NCBI RefSeq assembly: GCF_014844055.1
Contig: NZ_CP062167.1
Coordinates: 2,517,501-2,581,500, forward strand
Reading direction: 5' to 3'
DNA from: Aureimonas sp. OT7
GTDB lineage: Bacteria; Pseudomonadota; Alphaproteobacteria; Rhizobiales; Rhizobiaceae
Length of the DNA stretch: 64,000 bases
Positions 34,488 through 42,472 of the stretch are shown here, piece by piece. How positions within the stretch are numbered: position 1 is the first letter of the stretch; each line of letters begins with the position of its first letter. A program made the translations under genes and the position numbers. The notes under the pieces are model-generated. The model searched no databases and was not told the DNA's origin. It was given only the letters and a program-made list of their open reading frames with translations.

Positions 34488-35335
34488 CACTCGTCCGTGG
34501 CCGGCATACCAGCCTTGCCAACCTGATGGCGGGCATCGCCGCGCAGAGCGTGCATCCGAAGGAAGTCGTCATCGCCTACATGCAGCCGGAGCCCTTCGCC
34601 GATCTGCCCGACCCGGGTTGTCCGGTGCAGACCCTGTTCATACCGGGCGAGCCGATGCCGCTGGCGCTGGCCCGCAATGCGGCAGCCTCCGCCGCGCGCA
34701 GCGAGTTGCTGGTTTTCCTGGATGTGGATTGCATCGCCTCTCCCAGGCTCGTCGCTTCTTACCTGGCTGCCGCCGAACGGGACGCGGAGGGCGTCTTCCT
34801 GGGCGAGGTCCTGTATCTGCCGCAGGGTGCCGTGGACGGCGGCATCGATTACGCAAGGCTCGACCGCCTCGGCCGCCGGCATCCCGCCAAGCCCGCAATG
34901 CCGGACGAAGGCGTCCGGCGCGAGCCGGATCACGGCGAGCTATGGGGCCTGTCCTTCGCCATCAGGCGCATATGCTGGGACCGGATCGGTGGCATGGACG
35001 AACGCTTCGTCGGCTATGGCGGGGAGGAAACGGATTTTGCCCTGCGGCTTGCTGCCGCCGGCATACCGCTGTTCTGGACCGCGGATGCGCGAGCCTACCA
35101 TCAGCATCACGCGGTCCATATCCCGCCGCTCCAGCAGTTCGACCACATCCTGCGCAATGCCGGGCTGTTCCACGCCCGGCATGGGCGTTGGTGCATGGAT
35201 TACTGGCTCGGTCAGTTTCGCGACGCCGGCTTCATCGACTGGCGCCCGGACGAGGGCCTTATCGACATACGGCGTCGCCCCACCCCTTCGGAAATCGAGG
35301 CCGCGCGCCAGCCCGGCAGCGTCCTGTACTCTTGA
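34469..35335 (+). CDS. Glycosyltransferase family 2 (GT-A)
   Basis: The 288-residue GT-A enzyme opens MEASILTLVRGRHTSLANLM and has EPMPLALARNAAASAARSEL, LLVFLDVDCIAS with the metal-binding DxD, LWGLSFAIRRICWDRIGGMD and GYGGEETDFALRL, the ED acid-base region. The N-terminal pattern matches galactosyl or mannosyltransferases of the GT2/GT27-like C group. The ATG at 34469 follows GGGGGAG and overlaps the end of the synthase-phosphatase gene by 19 bases, so it is co-translated with it. The acceptor is unknown; co-expression suggests extension of a disaccharide or glycolipid. Confidence 0.85.
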   Translation: MEASILTLVRGRHTSLANLMAGIAAQSVHPKEVVIAYMQPEPFADLPDPGCPVQTLFIPGEPMPLALARNAAASAARSELLVFLDVDCIASPRLVASYLAAAERDAEGVFLGEVLYLPQGAVDGGIDYARLDRLGRRHPAKPAMPDEGVRREPDHGELWGLSFAIRRICWDRIGGMDERFVGYGGEETDFALRLAAAGIPLFWTADARAYHQHHAVHIPPLQQFDHILRNAGLFHARHGRWCMDYWLGQFRDAGFIDWRPDEGLIDIRRRPTPSEIEAARQPGSVLYS

Positions 35336-35352
35336 TCGTATCGGAGAGCGTC

Positions 35353-36504
35353 ATGAAACGGCCCATAGCATTCTTCGTCCACCATCAGGGACGCGGCCAC
35401 GCCAGCCGTACAATGGCGCTGGTAGAGCGGATGGCACGGGACCGTCCGGTGTCCGTCCTGACTGCCGGTCCGCACCTGTTCGATGGCTTTTCGCGCGATA
35501 TCGAGATCGTCCCCCTGCCCGACATGATCGGCGCCACGGTGCCGACGCCGCGCCTTTTCGCCGAGCCGACGCCCAGCGTCATGCACTGCGTGCCCCTGGG
35601 CCTGTCGGAGATGCGGCGGACGATGCGCATCATCCTCGATCATCTCGACGCCCGCGAGGTGGGGCTGTTCGTCGTGGACGTCTCGGCTGAAATCGCGCTC
35701 CTCTCACGCATCGCAAGCGTCCCCTGCGTACAGATCCGCATGCATGGCAACCGCTCGGACGTTGCGCATACGGGATCGTACGAGGCCTCGGTCGGCATGC
35801 TCGCGCCCTTCGACGAGCGTCTGGAGCAGGCCGATTATCCGGCAGCCCTGCGGGCGCGCACCTGCTATACGGGCGGCCTGTGCACGACGCAGGCCGACAT
35901 ACCCCAGCGCAACGACGCCCGCAGGCGCCTGGGGCTGGACCCGGACCGCGAGATCATCCTGGCGCTGACCGGTGGGGGCGGCGCCGGAACGCCCTATGCC
36001 GCGCTGACGGTCGGCGCGCGCGCCGCACCGGATGCCCTCTGGATCGCAATCGGACCGACGCTGGAAGAAGGCCACGAGACAGACTTCGCCAACCTTCTCA
36101 AGCTGGGCTGGGTGGACAACGTGCCGGATTATCTGGCAGCCGCCGACATCGTCATCGCTTCGGCCGGAGACAACACGATCCACGAAGTGGCCCGCGCCTC
36201 GGGCAAGCTGATCGTCATGCCGGAATGGCGCTACTTCTCGGAGCAGCACCGCAAGGCCGACGCGCTCGTCGCCATCGGGGCGGCGGTCAGCGCGCCGCAA
36301 TGGCCCGGGGATTTTCCAGCCTGGCAGGACCTTCTGGACGCGGCACGCCGCCTGGATGGGGCTGTCCTCGCCTCGCTCCACGACCCCGATGCCGCGGCGC
36401 GCGGCGCGCGCTGGCTGGAATCGCTGACGGACTCCCTCTGGGACGCTGCACCCCAACAGGTGCCGGCTGCCGTGCCGACGCGCTTGCCGGTTCGCGCCGC
36501 ATGA
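35353..36504 (+). CDS. GT28/MurG-like glycosyltransferase
   Basis: The 383-residue GT-B protein has AFFVHHQGRGHASRTMALVERM at its start, the glycine-rich acceptor loop similar in position to GGTGGH of MurG. The C-terminal donor site shows LALTGGGGAGTPYAAL, LGWVDNVPDYLAAADIVIASAGDNTIHEVARASGK in part and LIVMPEWRYFSEQHRKADAL. That order is typical of GT1/GT28 enzymes which use UDP- or GDP-sugars. GGAGAGCGTC precedes the ATG at 35353. The stop overlaps the start of the next gene (ATGA), tying it to the acyl-CoA dehydrogenase homologue. Confidence 0.8.
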   Translation: MKRPIAFFVHHQGRGHASRTMALVERMARDRPVSVLTAGPHLFDGFSRDIEIVPLPDMIGATVPTPRLFAEPTPSVMHCVPLGLSEMRRTMRIILDHLDAREVGLFVVDVSAEIALLSRIASVPCVQIRMHGNRSDVAHTGSYEASVGMLAPFDERLEQADYPAALRARTCYTGGLCTTQADIPQRNDARRRLGLDPDREIILALTGGGGAGTPYAALTVGARAAPDALWIAIGPTLEEGHETDFANLLKLGWVDNVPDYLAAADIVIASAGDNTIHEVARASGKLIVMPEWRYFSEQHRKADALVAIGAAVSAPQWPGDFPAWQDLLDAARRLDGAVLASLHDPDAAARGARWLESLTDSLWDAAPQQVPAAVPTRLPVRAA

Positions 36505-37616
36505 CGCCGGGATCAGCCAGGAAAAGAGCGGCGTCGACCACGCTCGCGGACACCGCGCAGGCCTTATCCGAGCAGCTTGCGGCCGATCCCGGCGCCACTG
36601 CCCGGAGCCTCGTCGACACACTGGCCAGCCACGGGCTTCTGGCAGCCGGGATCGTGCCGACCGGCTCCGGCGAAGGCGGCTTTGCCTTCCATATGCCCTG
36701 GCAGGGGCTTGCGGATACTCTGGAGTCCATCGGCGCCGTCGATCTTAGCCTTGCCCGCCTGCTGGAAGGCCATGTCAACGTCCTGCAACTCGTGCATCTC
36801 TACGGCTCCGCCGCGCAGCAGGAACGGGTGGCCGACCTTGCGCTGTCCGGCGCGCTGCTGGGCATCTGGGGTGCCGACGACACCCCGCCGGTGACGCTGG
36901 TCTGCGAGGGCGCCGTCTGGCGGATGAGCGGCGCCAAGCGCTATGCGTCCGGGGTCGGCGTCGTGCATACCGCGCTCATCCCGGTGTTCACGGGCCCGGC
37001 GCCCCTTCTGCCCCTTGTCGAGGTGCGCGACGCCGCCCGGATGGACCTGTCCGGCTGGAACCACGGGGGCATGGCGCGGTCGTTGTCCGGCCGATATTCC
37101 TTCGAGGGTACACATCTGTCTGGTGCCGAACTCGTCGGCAATCCGGGCGATTACCGGCGCGAGCCCCATTTTGTAGGCGGCATCTGGCGTTGCACGGCGG
37201 CCCAGCTGGGCGCCGTCAGGGCCATCGTCGCGATCATGCGCCACACGCTTGAAGAGCGCGGGCACGATGCCCACCCGCTTCAGAAGCAGCGGCTTGGACG
37301 AGCGGCCATGCAGGCGCGCACCGCGCGCCTTTGGGTGCATGACGCGGCCGCGCGGGTGGATGCCGCCGCATCGTCGCGGGATGCCGATGCAATCCGGGAG
37401 GCGACGGCCCTCGCCGCCTATGCGCGGCTGGTCACGGAAGAGGCCGCGCTGGCCGTCATCGAGCTGGCCCAGAGGGCGATCGGCCTGTCGGGCTTTCATC
37501 AGGCACATCCGTTGTCCTTGCGTGCAGCCGACCTTGCCGTCTACCTGCGGCAGGCCAACCCCGACGCCATCCTTCTGGAACATGCGGTCACCGTCAGCGA
37601 AAGCCTTGGCGCGTGA
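36501..37616 (+). CDS. Acyl-CoA dehydrogenase-like protein
   Basis: The 371-residue protein follows the acyl-CoA dehydrogenase plan: a helical N-terminal domain (FHMPWQGLADTLESIGAVD, SLARLLEGHVNVLQLVHLYG), a central beta domain (CEGAVWRMSGAKRYASGVGV) and a C-terminal four-helix bundle (GGIWRCTAAQLGAVRAIVAI, AYARLVTEEAALAVIELAQRAIG). The flavin-binding segment normally reading LTEPxxGSD is replaced by WGADDTPPVTLVC, and I do not see the usual catalytic Glu context, so its substrate and even catalysis are open. It overlaps its neighbours on both sides by four bases, which makes it a firm member of the cluster with PIG-L/NodS and the GT28-like enzyme. Confidence 0.82.
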   Translation: MTPGSARKRAASTTLADTAQALSEQLAADPGATARSLVDTLASHGLLAAGIVPTGSGEGGFAFHMPWQGLADTLESIGAVDLSLARLLEGHVNVLQLVHLYGSAAQQERVADLALSGALLGIWGADDTPPVTLVCEGAVWRMSGAKRYASGVGVVHTALIPVFTGPAPLLPLVEVRDAARMDLSGWNHGGMARSLSGRYSFEGTHLSGAELVGNPGDYRREPHFVGGIWRCTAAQLGAVRAIVAIMRHTLEERGHDAHPLQKQRLGRAAMQARTARLWVHDAAARVDAAASSRDADAIREATALAAYARLVTEEAALAVIELAQRAIGLSGFHQAHPLSLRAADLAVYLRQANPDAILLEHAVTVSESLGA

Positions 37617-38926
37617 GCGCGTCATACGGCGCATGGACGGACCGGGTCGAGACGGCGCCGGTGGCGGATGTCGGTGTGCTTGCGGGCGATGGCGCGCTGA
37701 TGGTGATCGCCCCCCATCCGGACGACGAGACCATTGCCTGCTCGGCCCTTCTGCTGGATGCCGCACGGCGAAAACGGCCGGTCGTCATCGTCGCGGTGAC
37801 GGATGGCGAAGGTTCCCATCGGAAGTCGGCGGCGGTGCCGCCCCGCAGGCTGGCGCAAATCCGCGTGGGCGAGCAGCTCGCCGCCGTGGAGGCACTCGGC
37901 TGCGGGCATGCGGAGTGGTTGCGCCTCGGCCTGCCCGATGGCGCCAGCCGCTGGGACGCCGGGCGCCTCGCCGCCGTCGATCCCCTCGTCGAAAAATGCC
38001 GGCAACGTGGCGTCACCGCGATTGCGGCGCCGCATCCGGACGATCCGCACCCCGACCATCATGCCGCGGCGGAACTTGCGCTGGACCTGCAGGCCCGGTT
38101 GCCGCAGTTGCGTATTCTCTTCTACGAGGTCTGGACCTGCCGCCTGGATCGCAAGGCTCCGTTTCGCCAGGACGACCTCACACCCTTCCGCGTAGCGACC
38201 GACCGCGAAGCGAAGCGGCGGGCCCTTGCCTTTCACGCCAGCCAGCTGGGGCAGGTCGTTCCAGATGACCCAACGGGCTTCACCCTGCCGGACTGGTTCG
38301 TCACGCTTCACGACAGCGCGTTTGAACGCCTGTCATGGCTGCATATGCCGGGCGAGGCACCCGGCCCCGCGCATTTCGACGCCATCTACAGCGCAAGTCC
38401 CGATCCGTGGGAGGTTCGCACCTCACCCTATGAGCGCGGCAAGCGGGACGCCGCGCGCGCCCTTTTGGGCGACGCGCGTTTCGACCATGCGCTGGAGGCC
38501 GGTTGCGGCGAGGGCTGCCTTGCCGGCGACCTACTGGCGAACGGACAGGCCAGGCGCGCGACAGGCATCGACCAGGCAGCGGACATCATCCAGCGCGCGC
38601 GGAACGCGGCTCCGCAGGGACTTCGCCTCGTGCAGGGGCGTCTGCCCGACGATCTGCCGGAGGGGCCCTACGATCTCGTGATCTTCTCGGAACTTCTCTA
38701 TTATCTTCCGGAAAAGGAGCTGGAGCGGCTGGCCGGCCTGACGCGCAGGCAGATGGTGCCGGGGGCGGCGATGCTGATCGTATCCTATCTGGGCGATACC
38801 GAAACGCCGCTCGATGCCCGCGCCGGGGCGGATTTTTTCACGGCGCTGTTCGGTCCGGAGCTCCAACCCGTTGCGCGCCGGAGCGCAGAGAGGTTTCGGA
38901 TCGATCTCCTGCGATGGCGTCCCTGA
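37613..38926 (+). CDS. PIG-L deacetylase fused to NodS-like SAM methyltransferase
   Basis: The 437-residue protein has two domains. Residues 1-250 are a PIG-L (LmbE) zinc deacetylase with the metal-binding APHPDDET (residues 33-40) and a second HPDDPHPDHHAAAE, enzymes that de-N-acetylate GlcNAc-containing lipids or glycosides. Residues 255-437 start with FDAIYSASPDPWEVRTSPYE and GKRDAARALLG, the signature opening of NodS-type methyltransferases, then the SAM loop EAGCGEGCLAG (about 293-303) and DLVIFSELLYYLPE. NodS N-methylates the deacetylated glucosamine of Nod factor, so the fusion suggests de-N-acetylation followed by N-methylation of one amino sugar. It starts with a GTG overlapping the dehydrogenase stop. 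Its 3' end overlaps the convergent GT2 by 89 bases. Confidence 0.88.
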   Translation: MSASYGAWTDRVETAPVADVGVLAGDGALMVIAPHPDDETIACSALLLDAARRKRPVVIVAVTDGEGSHRKSAAVPPRRLAQIRVGEQLAAVEALGCGHAEWLRLGLPDGASRWDAGRLAAVDPLVEKCRQRGVTAIAAPHPDDPHPDHHAAAELALDLQARLPQLRILFYEVWTCRLDRKAPFRQDDLTPFRVATDREAKRRALAFHASQLGQVVPDDPTGFTLPDWFVTLHDSAFERLSWLHMPGEAPGPAHFDAIYSASPDPWEVRTSPYERGKRDAARALLGDARFDHALEAGCGEGCLAGDLLANGQARRATGIDQAADIIQRARNAAPQGLRLVQGRLPDDLPEGPYDLVIFSELLYYLPEKELERLAGLTRRQMVPGAAMLIVSYLGDTETPLDARAGADFFTALFGPELQPVARRSAERFRIDLLRWRP

Positions 38927-40025
38927 TTTTCAAAAGGTCCGGCAGGTGACGGGCCAGATCGGAAAGCCGAAGAGCGCGCCGCGCCAGTATGGGGCTCATT
39001 TCCTCGGCCATGTGAAAGGCGTGCCGGTCACCCTTCTCTGCCAGTTCGTCGAGCCCTATGGGCTGGACGCCGATGTCGGCCAGCACCGAGCGGCGTGCCG
39101 CAGCGTCCTCAGCAGCCAGGAAATCGCGGAGAGCGCACATGCGCCGGACAAGCGTTTCCGGCGCTTCCAGCAATTCGTCTACGATCGGGTCCGCTTCGGT
39201 CCGGTTGCGCTGCAATTCGTCGGCAAGGCCGCCACGCGCACGGCCATCGAGCCGGGGTGATGTCGCGACGCGCGCCGTATCCACGTAGAGAACGCGCAGT
39301 CCGAGGCCCAAAACCCTGCGCCGCAGGGCACGATCCTCGCCGGACGGCGGTGTGGGCAATCCGCCGACCGCGCGATAAGCCTTACCGGTAATGGCGAAAT
39401 TGGCCCCGCCGATATTGCCATGGTGCGGCCAGGAATTGTCGCGGTCGGGAAACAGCATTTCCGCGATTTCCCGCGAGACGGCCCTGTACTCCCGCAGCAG
39501 ATACTCGCCGGCAGGGTCGGCCTGCGGCAGCAGCGCAGCCTCCTCGGCTATGAAGTCTATGGCACCGCAGACGAGGTCGCCGCCACGAGCAAACGCCGCC
39601 CTGTGGGCGCTTGCCAGCCCCTTGGCGGCAAGGGTGTCGCCGTCCGTGGACAGAAGCAGGGCATGGGGGCTCAACGCGTTTGCGACATCCATCGCCAGGC
39701 GGCGCGCAAGCGGGGCGCTTCCCTGCCCCGGATGCCACACGCATTGAAGCAGCACCCACGGGCGGGTCCAGCCTTGCATGGCATCCTGCGCCACGCGCGC
39801 CGTCCCATCCCGGCATCCATTGGCCACGATGACGACGCCGTCGCCATCGTCCAGTGCCTCATCCAGCGCTACAAGGCTACGGCCGATCAGGCGCTCCTCG
39901 TTGCAGGCCGGCACGCAGGCGTACAAACCCGCCTGCTCCGCACAGGCCCCGTCGACAGCGATTTCGCCCCCGATCGGGAAAGTCCCCGCCACCGTTTCGA
40001 TGATTTCACGCGTAGGCCTGTCCAT
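38838..40025 (-). CDS. Glycosyltransferase family 2 near the PIG-L/NodS gene
   Basis: The 395-residue GT-A protein has GLYACVPACNEERLIGRSLVA (in part, donor-binding residues about 33-53), VVIVANGCRDGTARVAQDA, HALLLSTDGDTLAA with a DGD metal-binding triad, NIGGANFAITGKAYRAVGGLP and SGEDRALRRRVLGLG as the acid-base region. This is the core of inverting GT2 enzymes. The last 120 residues are an alpha-helical extension without recognised domain. It is convergent with the PIG-L/methyltransferase gene, their coding ends overlapping by 89 bases. Proteins of this kind commonly accompany PIG-L/methyltransferase fusions, supporting a shared pathway. Confidence 0.85.
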   Translation of the reverse strand: MDRPTREIIETVAGTFPIGGEIAVDGACAEQAGLYACVPACNEERLIGRSLVALDEALDDGDGVVIVANGCRDGTARVAQDAMQGWTRPWVLLQCVWHPGQGSAPLARRLAMDVANALSPHALLLSTDGDTLAAKGLASAHRAAFARGGDLVCGAIDFIAEEAALLPQADPAGEYLLREYRAVSREIAEMLFPDRDNSWPHHGNIGGANFAITGKAYRAVGGLPTPPSGEDRALRRRVLGLGLRVLYVDTARVATSPRLDGRARGGLADELQRNRTEADPIVDELLEAPETLVRRMCALRDFLAAEDAAARRSVLADIGVQPIGLDELAEKGDRHAFHMAEEMSPILARRALRLSDLARHLPDLLKIRDAIAGDRSETSLRSGAQRVGAPDRTAP

Positions 40026-40098
40026 AAGGCTTCAATCCATCGGACGGCGGCGCGTTCCGCGCGGGACACGGCCCGAGAGGAAATTACCGAAACGGTAT

Positions 40099-40200
40099 TC
40101 AGGCAGGCATCATCACCGTCAGCGCCACTGCAAGAAACGACAGGCAGCCCGCCGTCAGCGTCGTCACGTAAAGCACAAGCTTCTTCTGGCTCATATCCAT
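40099..40200 (-). CDS. 33-residue single-pass membrane peptide
   Basis: A short frame reads MDMSQKKLVLYVTTLTAGCL followed by SFLAVALTVMMPA and a stop. It is a positively charged N-terminus followed by one clear transmembrane helix, the standard shape of small bacterial membrane proteins with the tail outside. GAAGGG lies 9 bases before the ATG at 40198-40200, and a second ATG two codons later is possible. It sits alone on the minus strand between the GT2 gene and the zinc-linked GTPase. I know no family or function for it. Confidence 0.6.
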   Translation of the reverse strand: MDMSQKKLVLYVTTLTAGCLSFLAVALTVMMPA

Positions 40201-40295
40201 ATCGGTCAAACCCTTCGGCAGGTTTCCATGGCGATCCGCGGCGCCCGCCGCCGCGCCGCACCGCCCATATAGGCGCCGGCTGCGGGGCTCTTGGA

Positions 40296-40312
40296 TTGGA
40301 CATTATGTCCAA
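40296..40312. promoter_or_regulatory. Perfect palindrome of unknown role
   Basis: TTGGACAT-T-ATGTCCAA is a perfect inverted repeat with 8-base arms, in the divergent region between the 33-residue peptide gene and the COG0523 GTPase gene. Length and symmetry suggest a dimeric regulator site; no candidate regulator is apparent. Confidence 0.5.
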
Positions 40313-40321
40313 CCCCCGGTG

Positions 40322-40340
40322 AGCCCAACCTCATTGGGCT
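40322..40340. other. Hairpin AGCCCAA/TTGGGCT
   Basis: AGCCCAA (40322-40328) and TTGGGCT (40334-40340) can pair around a five-base loop. It could be a weak hairpin or another regulator site in the same intergenic region. Confidence 0.35.
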
Positions 40341-40347
40341 TGCGTAT

Positions 40348-40365
40348 GTAACTTTATAACATTAC
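40348..40365. promoter_or_regulatory. Zur-like box upstream of the COG0523 gene
   Basis: GTAACTTTATAACATTAC is a near-palindrome with the TTATAAC core of proteobacterial Zur sites, 40 bases before the GTPase start. Zur represses zinc-import and zinc-sparing genes when zinc is plentiful, and COG0523 proteins are common members of its regulon. Confidence 0.7.
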
Positions 40366-40405
40366 GAAGATTGATATCACGTCATTCCATGCTGAGGGAC
40401 CGTCC

Positions 40406-41605
40406 ATGCAACGCCTACCTGTCTCCGTCCTTTCGGGCTTTCTGGGAGCCGGCAAGACCACGCTTCTCAACCACGTTCTTGCCAATCGTGACGGTATGCG
40501 GGTTGCCGTCATCGTCAACGACATGAGCGAGGTGAACATCGACGCCAGTCTCGTACGCGATGGCGGGGCCAACCTGTCGCGGACCGACGAGAAGCTCGTC
40601 GAGATGACCAATGGCTGCATCTGCTGCACGCTGCGCGACGACCTGCTGGCCGAGGTGCGGGACCTCGCCCGGCAGGGGCGGTTCGACTATCTTCTGATCG
40701 AGTCCACCGGCATCGCCGAGCCCCTGCCCGTCGCGGCCACGTTCGAGTTTCGGGACGAGGCCGGAGACAGCCTGTCCGACGTCGCGCGGCTGGATACGAT
40801 GGTAACGGTGGTGGACGCGGCCAACCTTCTGGCCGATTACGCCTCCGCCGATTTCATCCGCGAGCGCGGCGAATCCCTCGGGGAGGACGACGAGCGGCGC
40901 CTTGTGGATCTGCTGGTCGAGCAGATCGAGTTCGCGGACGTCCTCGTGCTGAACAAGGTGTCGATGGCCAGCGCGGAGCAACTCGATGCCGCGCGCAAGA
41001 TCATCCGCGCCCTGAATGTCGACGCGCAGATCGTCGAGGCCGATTTCGGCAGGGTCGACCCGAAGGCCATCCTGGGCACCGGCCTCTTCGACTTCGAGAA
41101 GGCGCATGAGCATCCCTTGTGGTTCCGCGAACTGAACGGCTTTGGCGACCATGTGCCCGAGACCGAGGAATACGGCATCCGGTCTTTCGTCTATCGTGCC
41201 CGCCGCCCCTTCGAGCCGGCGCGCTTCCAGGCCTTCGTCGACAGGCCATGGCCGGGTGTCGTGCGGGCGAAGGGCTTTTTCTGGCTGGCGACGCGCCCGG
41301 ACTTCGTCGGAGAGATCAGCCAGGCCGGCGGTCTCGTGCGTACGGGCAAGCGCGGTTTGTGGTGGGCGGCGGTACCGAAGCGGAACTGGCCGCAGCACCC
41401 CGAATGGAAGGCGATGATGGGCGGCCTTATCGACCCCGAATGGGGCGACCGCCGGCAGGAAATCGTCTTCATCGGCACCGACCCGATGAGCGAGGCGGCC
41501 ATCCGGCGCGAGCTGGATGCCTGCCTTGTGGCCGGCGACAGCTTCTCGCCGGAGAGCTGGAGCCGGTTGCCCGATCCGCTTCCAGCCTGGCCACGCGCAG
41601 CCTGA
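40406..41605 (+). CDS. COG0523 (CobW-like) zinc-responsive GTPase metallochaperone
   Basis: The 399-residue G3E GTPase has Walker [17 protein letters not shown] (residues 9-24), the metal-binding CxCC in [11 protein letters not shown] (about 69-79), Walker B region [13 protein letters not shown] and NKVS in the guanine-specificity position. The C-terminal CobW_C domain (from about 255) ends with [19 protein letters not shown] and [12 protein letters not shown]. The combination with a Zur-like box indicates a zinc-starvation allocation protein (ZigA/YeiR type) and not the cobalamin-synthesis CobW. It is monocistronic, ending 82 bases before the GntR gene. Confidence 0.9.
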   Translation: MQRLPVSVLSGFLGAGKTTLLNHVLANRDGMRVAVIVNDMSEVNIDASLVRDGGANLSRTDEKLVEMTNGCICCTLRDDLLAEVRDLARQGRFDYLLIESTGIAEPLPVAATFEFRDEAGDSLSDVARLDTMVTVVDAANLLADYASADFIRERGESLGEDDERRLVDLLVEQIEFADVLVLNKVSMASAEQLDAARKIIRALNVDAQIVEADFGRVDPKAILGTGLFDFEKAHEHPLWFRELNGFGDHVPETEEYGIRSFVYRARRPFEPARFQAFVDRPWPGVVRAKGFFWLATRPDFVGEISQAGGLVRTGKRGLWWAAVPKRNWPQHPEWKAMMGGLIDPEWGDRRQEIVFIGTDPMSEAAIRRELDACLVAGDSFSPESWSRLPDPLPAWPRAA

Positions 41606-41654
41606 CGGGATGACGATGCGGCGCGCATAGCCTGGCGCGGCGGAATATGGTCAA

Positions 41655-41675
41655 CCTGCCAGGTGAACTGGCAGG
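41655..41675. promoter_or_regulatory. Candidate operator upstream of the FCD-GntR gene
   Basis: CCTGCCAG-GTGAA-CTGGCAGG is a perfect inverted repeat with 8-base arms ending 12 bases before the GntR start and touching its ribosome binding site. Such a placement suits autoregulation. A hairpin in the leader would be an alternative reading. Confidence 0.5.
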
Positions 41676-41687
41676 AAGGGACTGGCC

Positions 41688-42401
41688 ATGGCCGACAGCG
41701 CAGGCATGCAGGATACGCCGACACACAAGCGGGGAGCCGGGGTGGGCTTCGTCTACGAAACGTTGCGCAACGAGATCGTGGAACTGAAGCTCAAGCCCGG
41801 CAGCGCCATGGACGAAGTGCAGCTTTCCGCACGCTTCGCCATGTCACGCACGCCTATCCGCGAGGCCATGGTGCGCCTGCTCAGCGAGGGCCTGCTGGTC
41901 GCCCTGCCGAACCGAGCCACCATCGTCGCGCAGATCGACTTCCTCAACCTGCCGCATTTCTTCGATGCGCTGACCCTGATGTATCGCGTGACCACGCGTC
42001 TGGCCGCGGCCAACCACGGCGCGGACGCCATGAAGGCCATCGAGGCACGTCAGGCCGATTTCGTCGCGGCGGTCGCGCGGCGCGACGCTTTGGCGATGAT
42101 CGCCACCAACCGCGATTTTCACCTGGAGATCGCGCGGGCCGGCGGCAACGTCTATTACACGGACATGTTCACGCGCCTTCTCGATGAAGGCCGCCGTATC
42201 CTGCGGCTGTACTACTCCAGCTTCAACGACATGCTTCCGCGCCCCTACGTGGACGAACATGAGGCACTCATCGCCGCGATAAGCCAGCGCGCGGTGGATG
42301 AGGCGGACATGCTTGCCGCCGCACATGCACGGCAGATCATCGGCCATATCCAGACGGCTGTCAGCGCCGATGCGAGGGTCAACGCGGAAATCACCCTGTA
42401 G
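41688..42401 (+). CDS. GntR-family regulator (FCD domain)
   Basis: The 237-residue protein has a winged helix (FVYETLRNEIVELKLKPGSA, then LSARFAMSRTPIREAMVRLL, about residues 21-65) and an FCD domain with the metal-binding pattern NRDFHLEIARAGGN, DEHEALIAAI and HARQIIGHIQ. FCD proteins respond to carboxylates. The gene is followed 71 bases later by a DapA-family lyase in the same direction, and a TTGTCGACAA site separates them, so it probably regulates that lyase. GAAGGGA precedes its ATG. Confidence 0.9.
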   Translation: MADSAGMQDTPTHKRGAGVGFVYETLRNEIVELKLKPGSAMDEVQLSARFAMSRTPIREAMVRLLSEGLLVALPNRATIVAQIDFLNLPHFFDALTLMYRVTTRLAAANHGADAMKAIEARQADFVAAVARRDALAMIATNRDFHLEIARAGGNVYYTDMFTRLLDEGRRILRLYYSSFNDMLPRPYVDEHEALIAAISQRAVDEADMLAAAHARQIIGHIQTAVSADARVNAEITL

Positions 42402-42407
42402 TCGATT

Positions 42408-42427
42408 CTTTCTTGTCGACAAAGAAA
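42408..42427. promoter_or_regulatory. Candidate FCD-GntR operator TTGTCGACAA
   Basis: TTGTCGACAA (42413-42422) is a perfect palindrome, extended outward by TTTC and GAAA with one offset. It lies 50 bases upstream of the DapA-like lyase and just after the regulator gene. FCD-GntR sites often contain TTGT-ACAA half-sites. Confidence 0.55.
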
Positions 42428-42472
42428 ATACAACGCCTATTATGGCGTTTGATCTAGCCGTTGGAGAGCGCT

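Noticed and set aside
32391..34490. Upstream extension of the minus-strand GT4 frame to 1058 codons
   Set aside because: The extra N-terminal part is the antisense of the sucrose-phosphate synthase gene and has no GT or other domain. The GT4 homology starts at MASTHNTSS at 32390.
40406..41605. Calling the COG0523 protein CobW of cobalamin synthesis
   Set aside because: No cobalamin biosynthesis genes are nearby and the promoter has a Zur-like box, so a zinc chaperone is the better reading.
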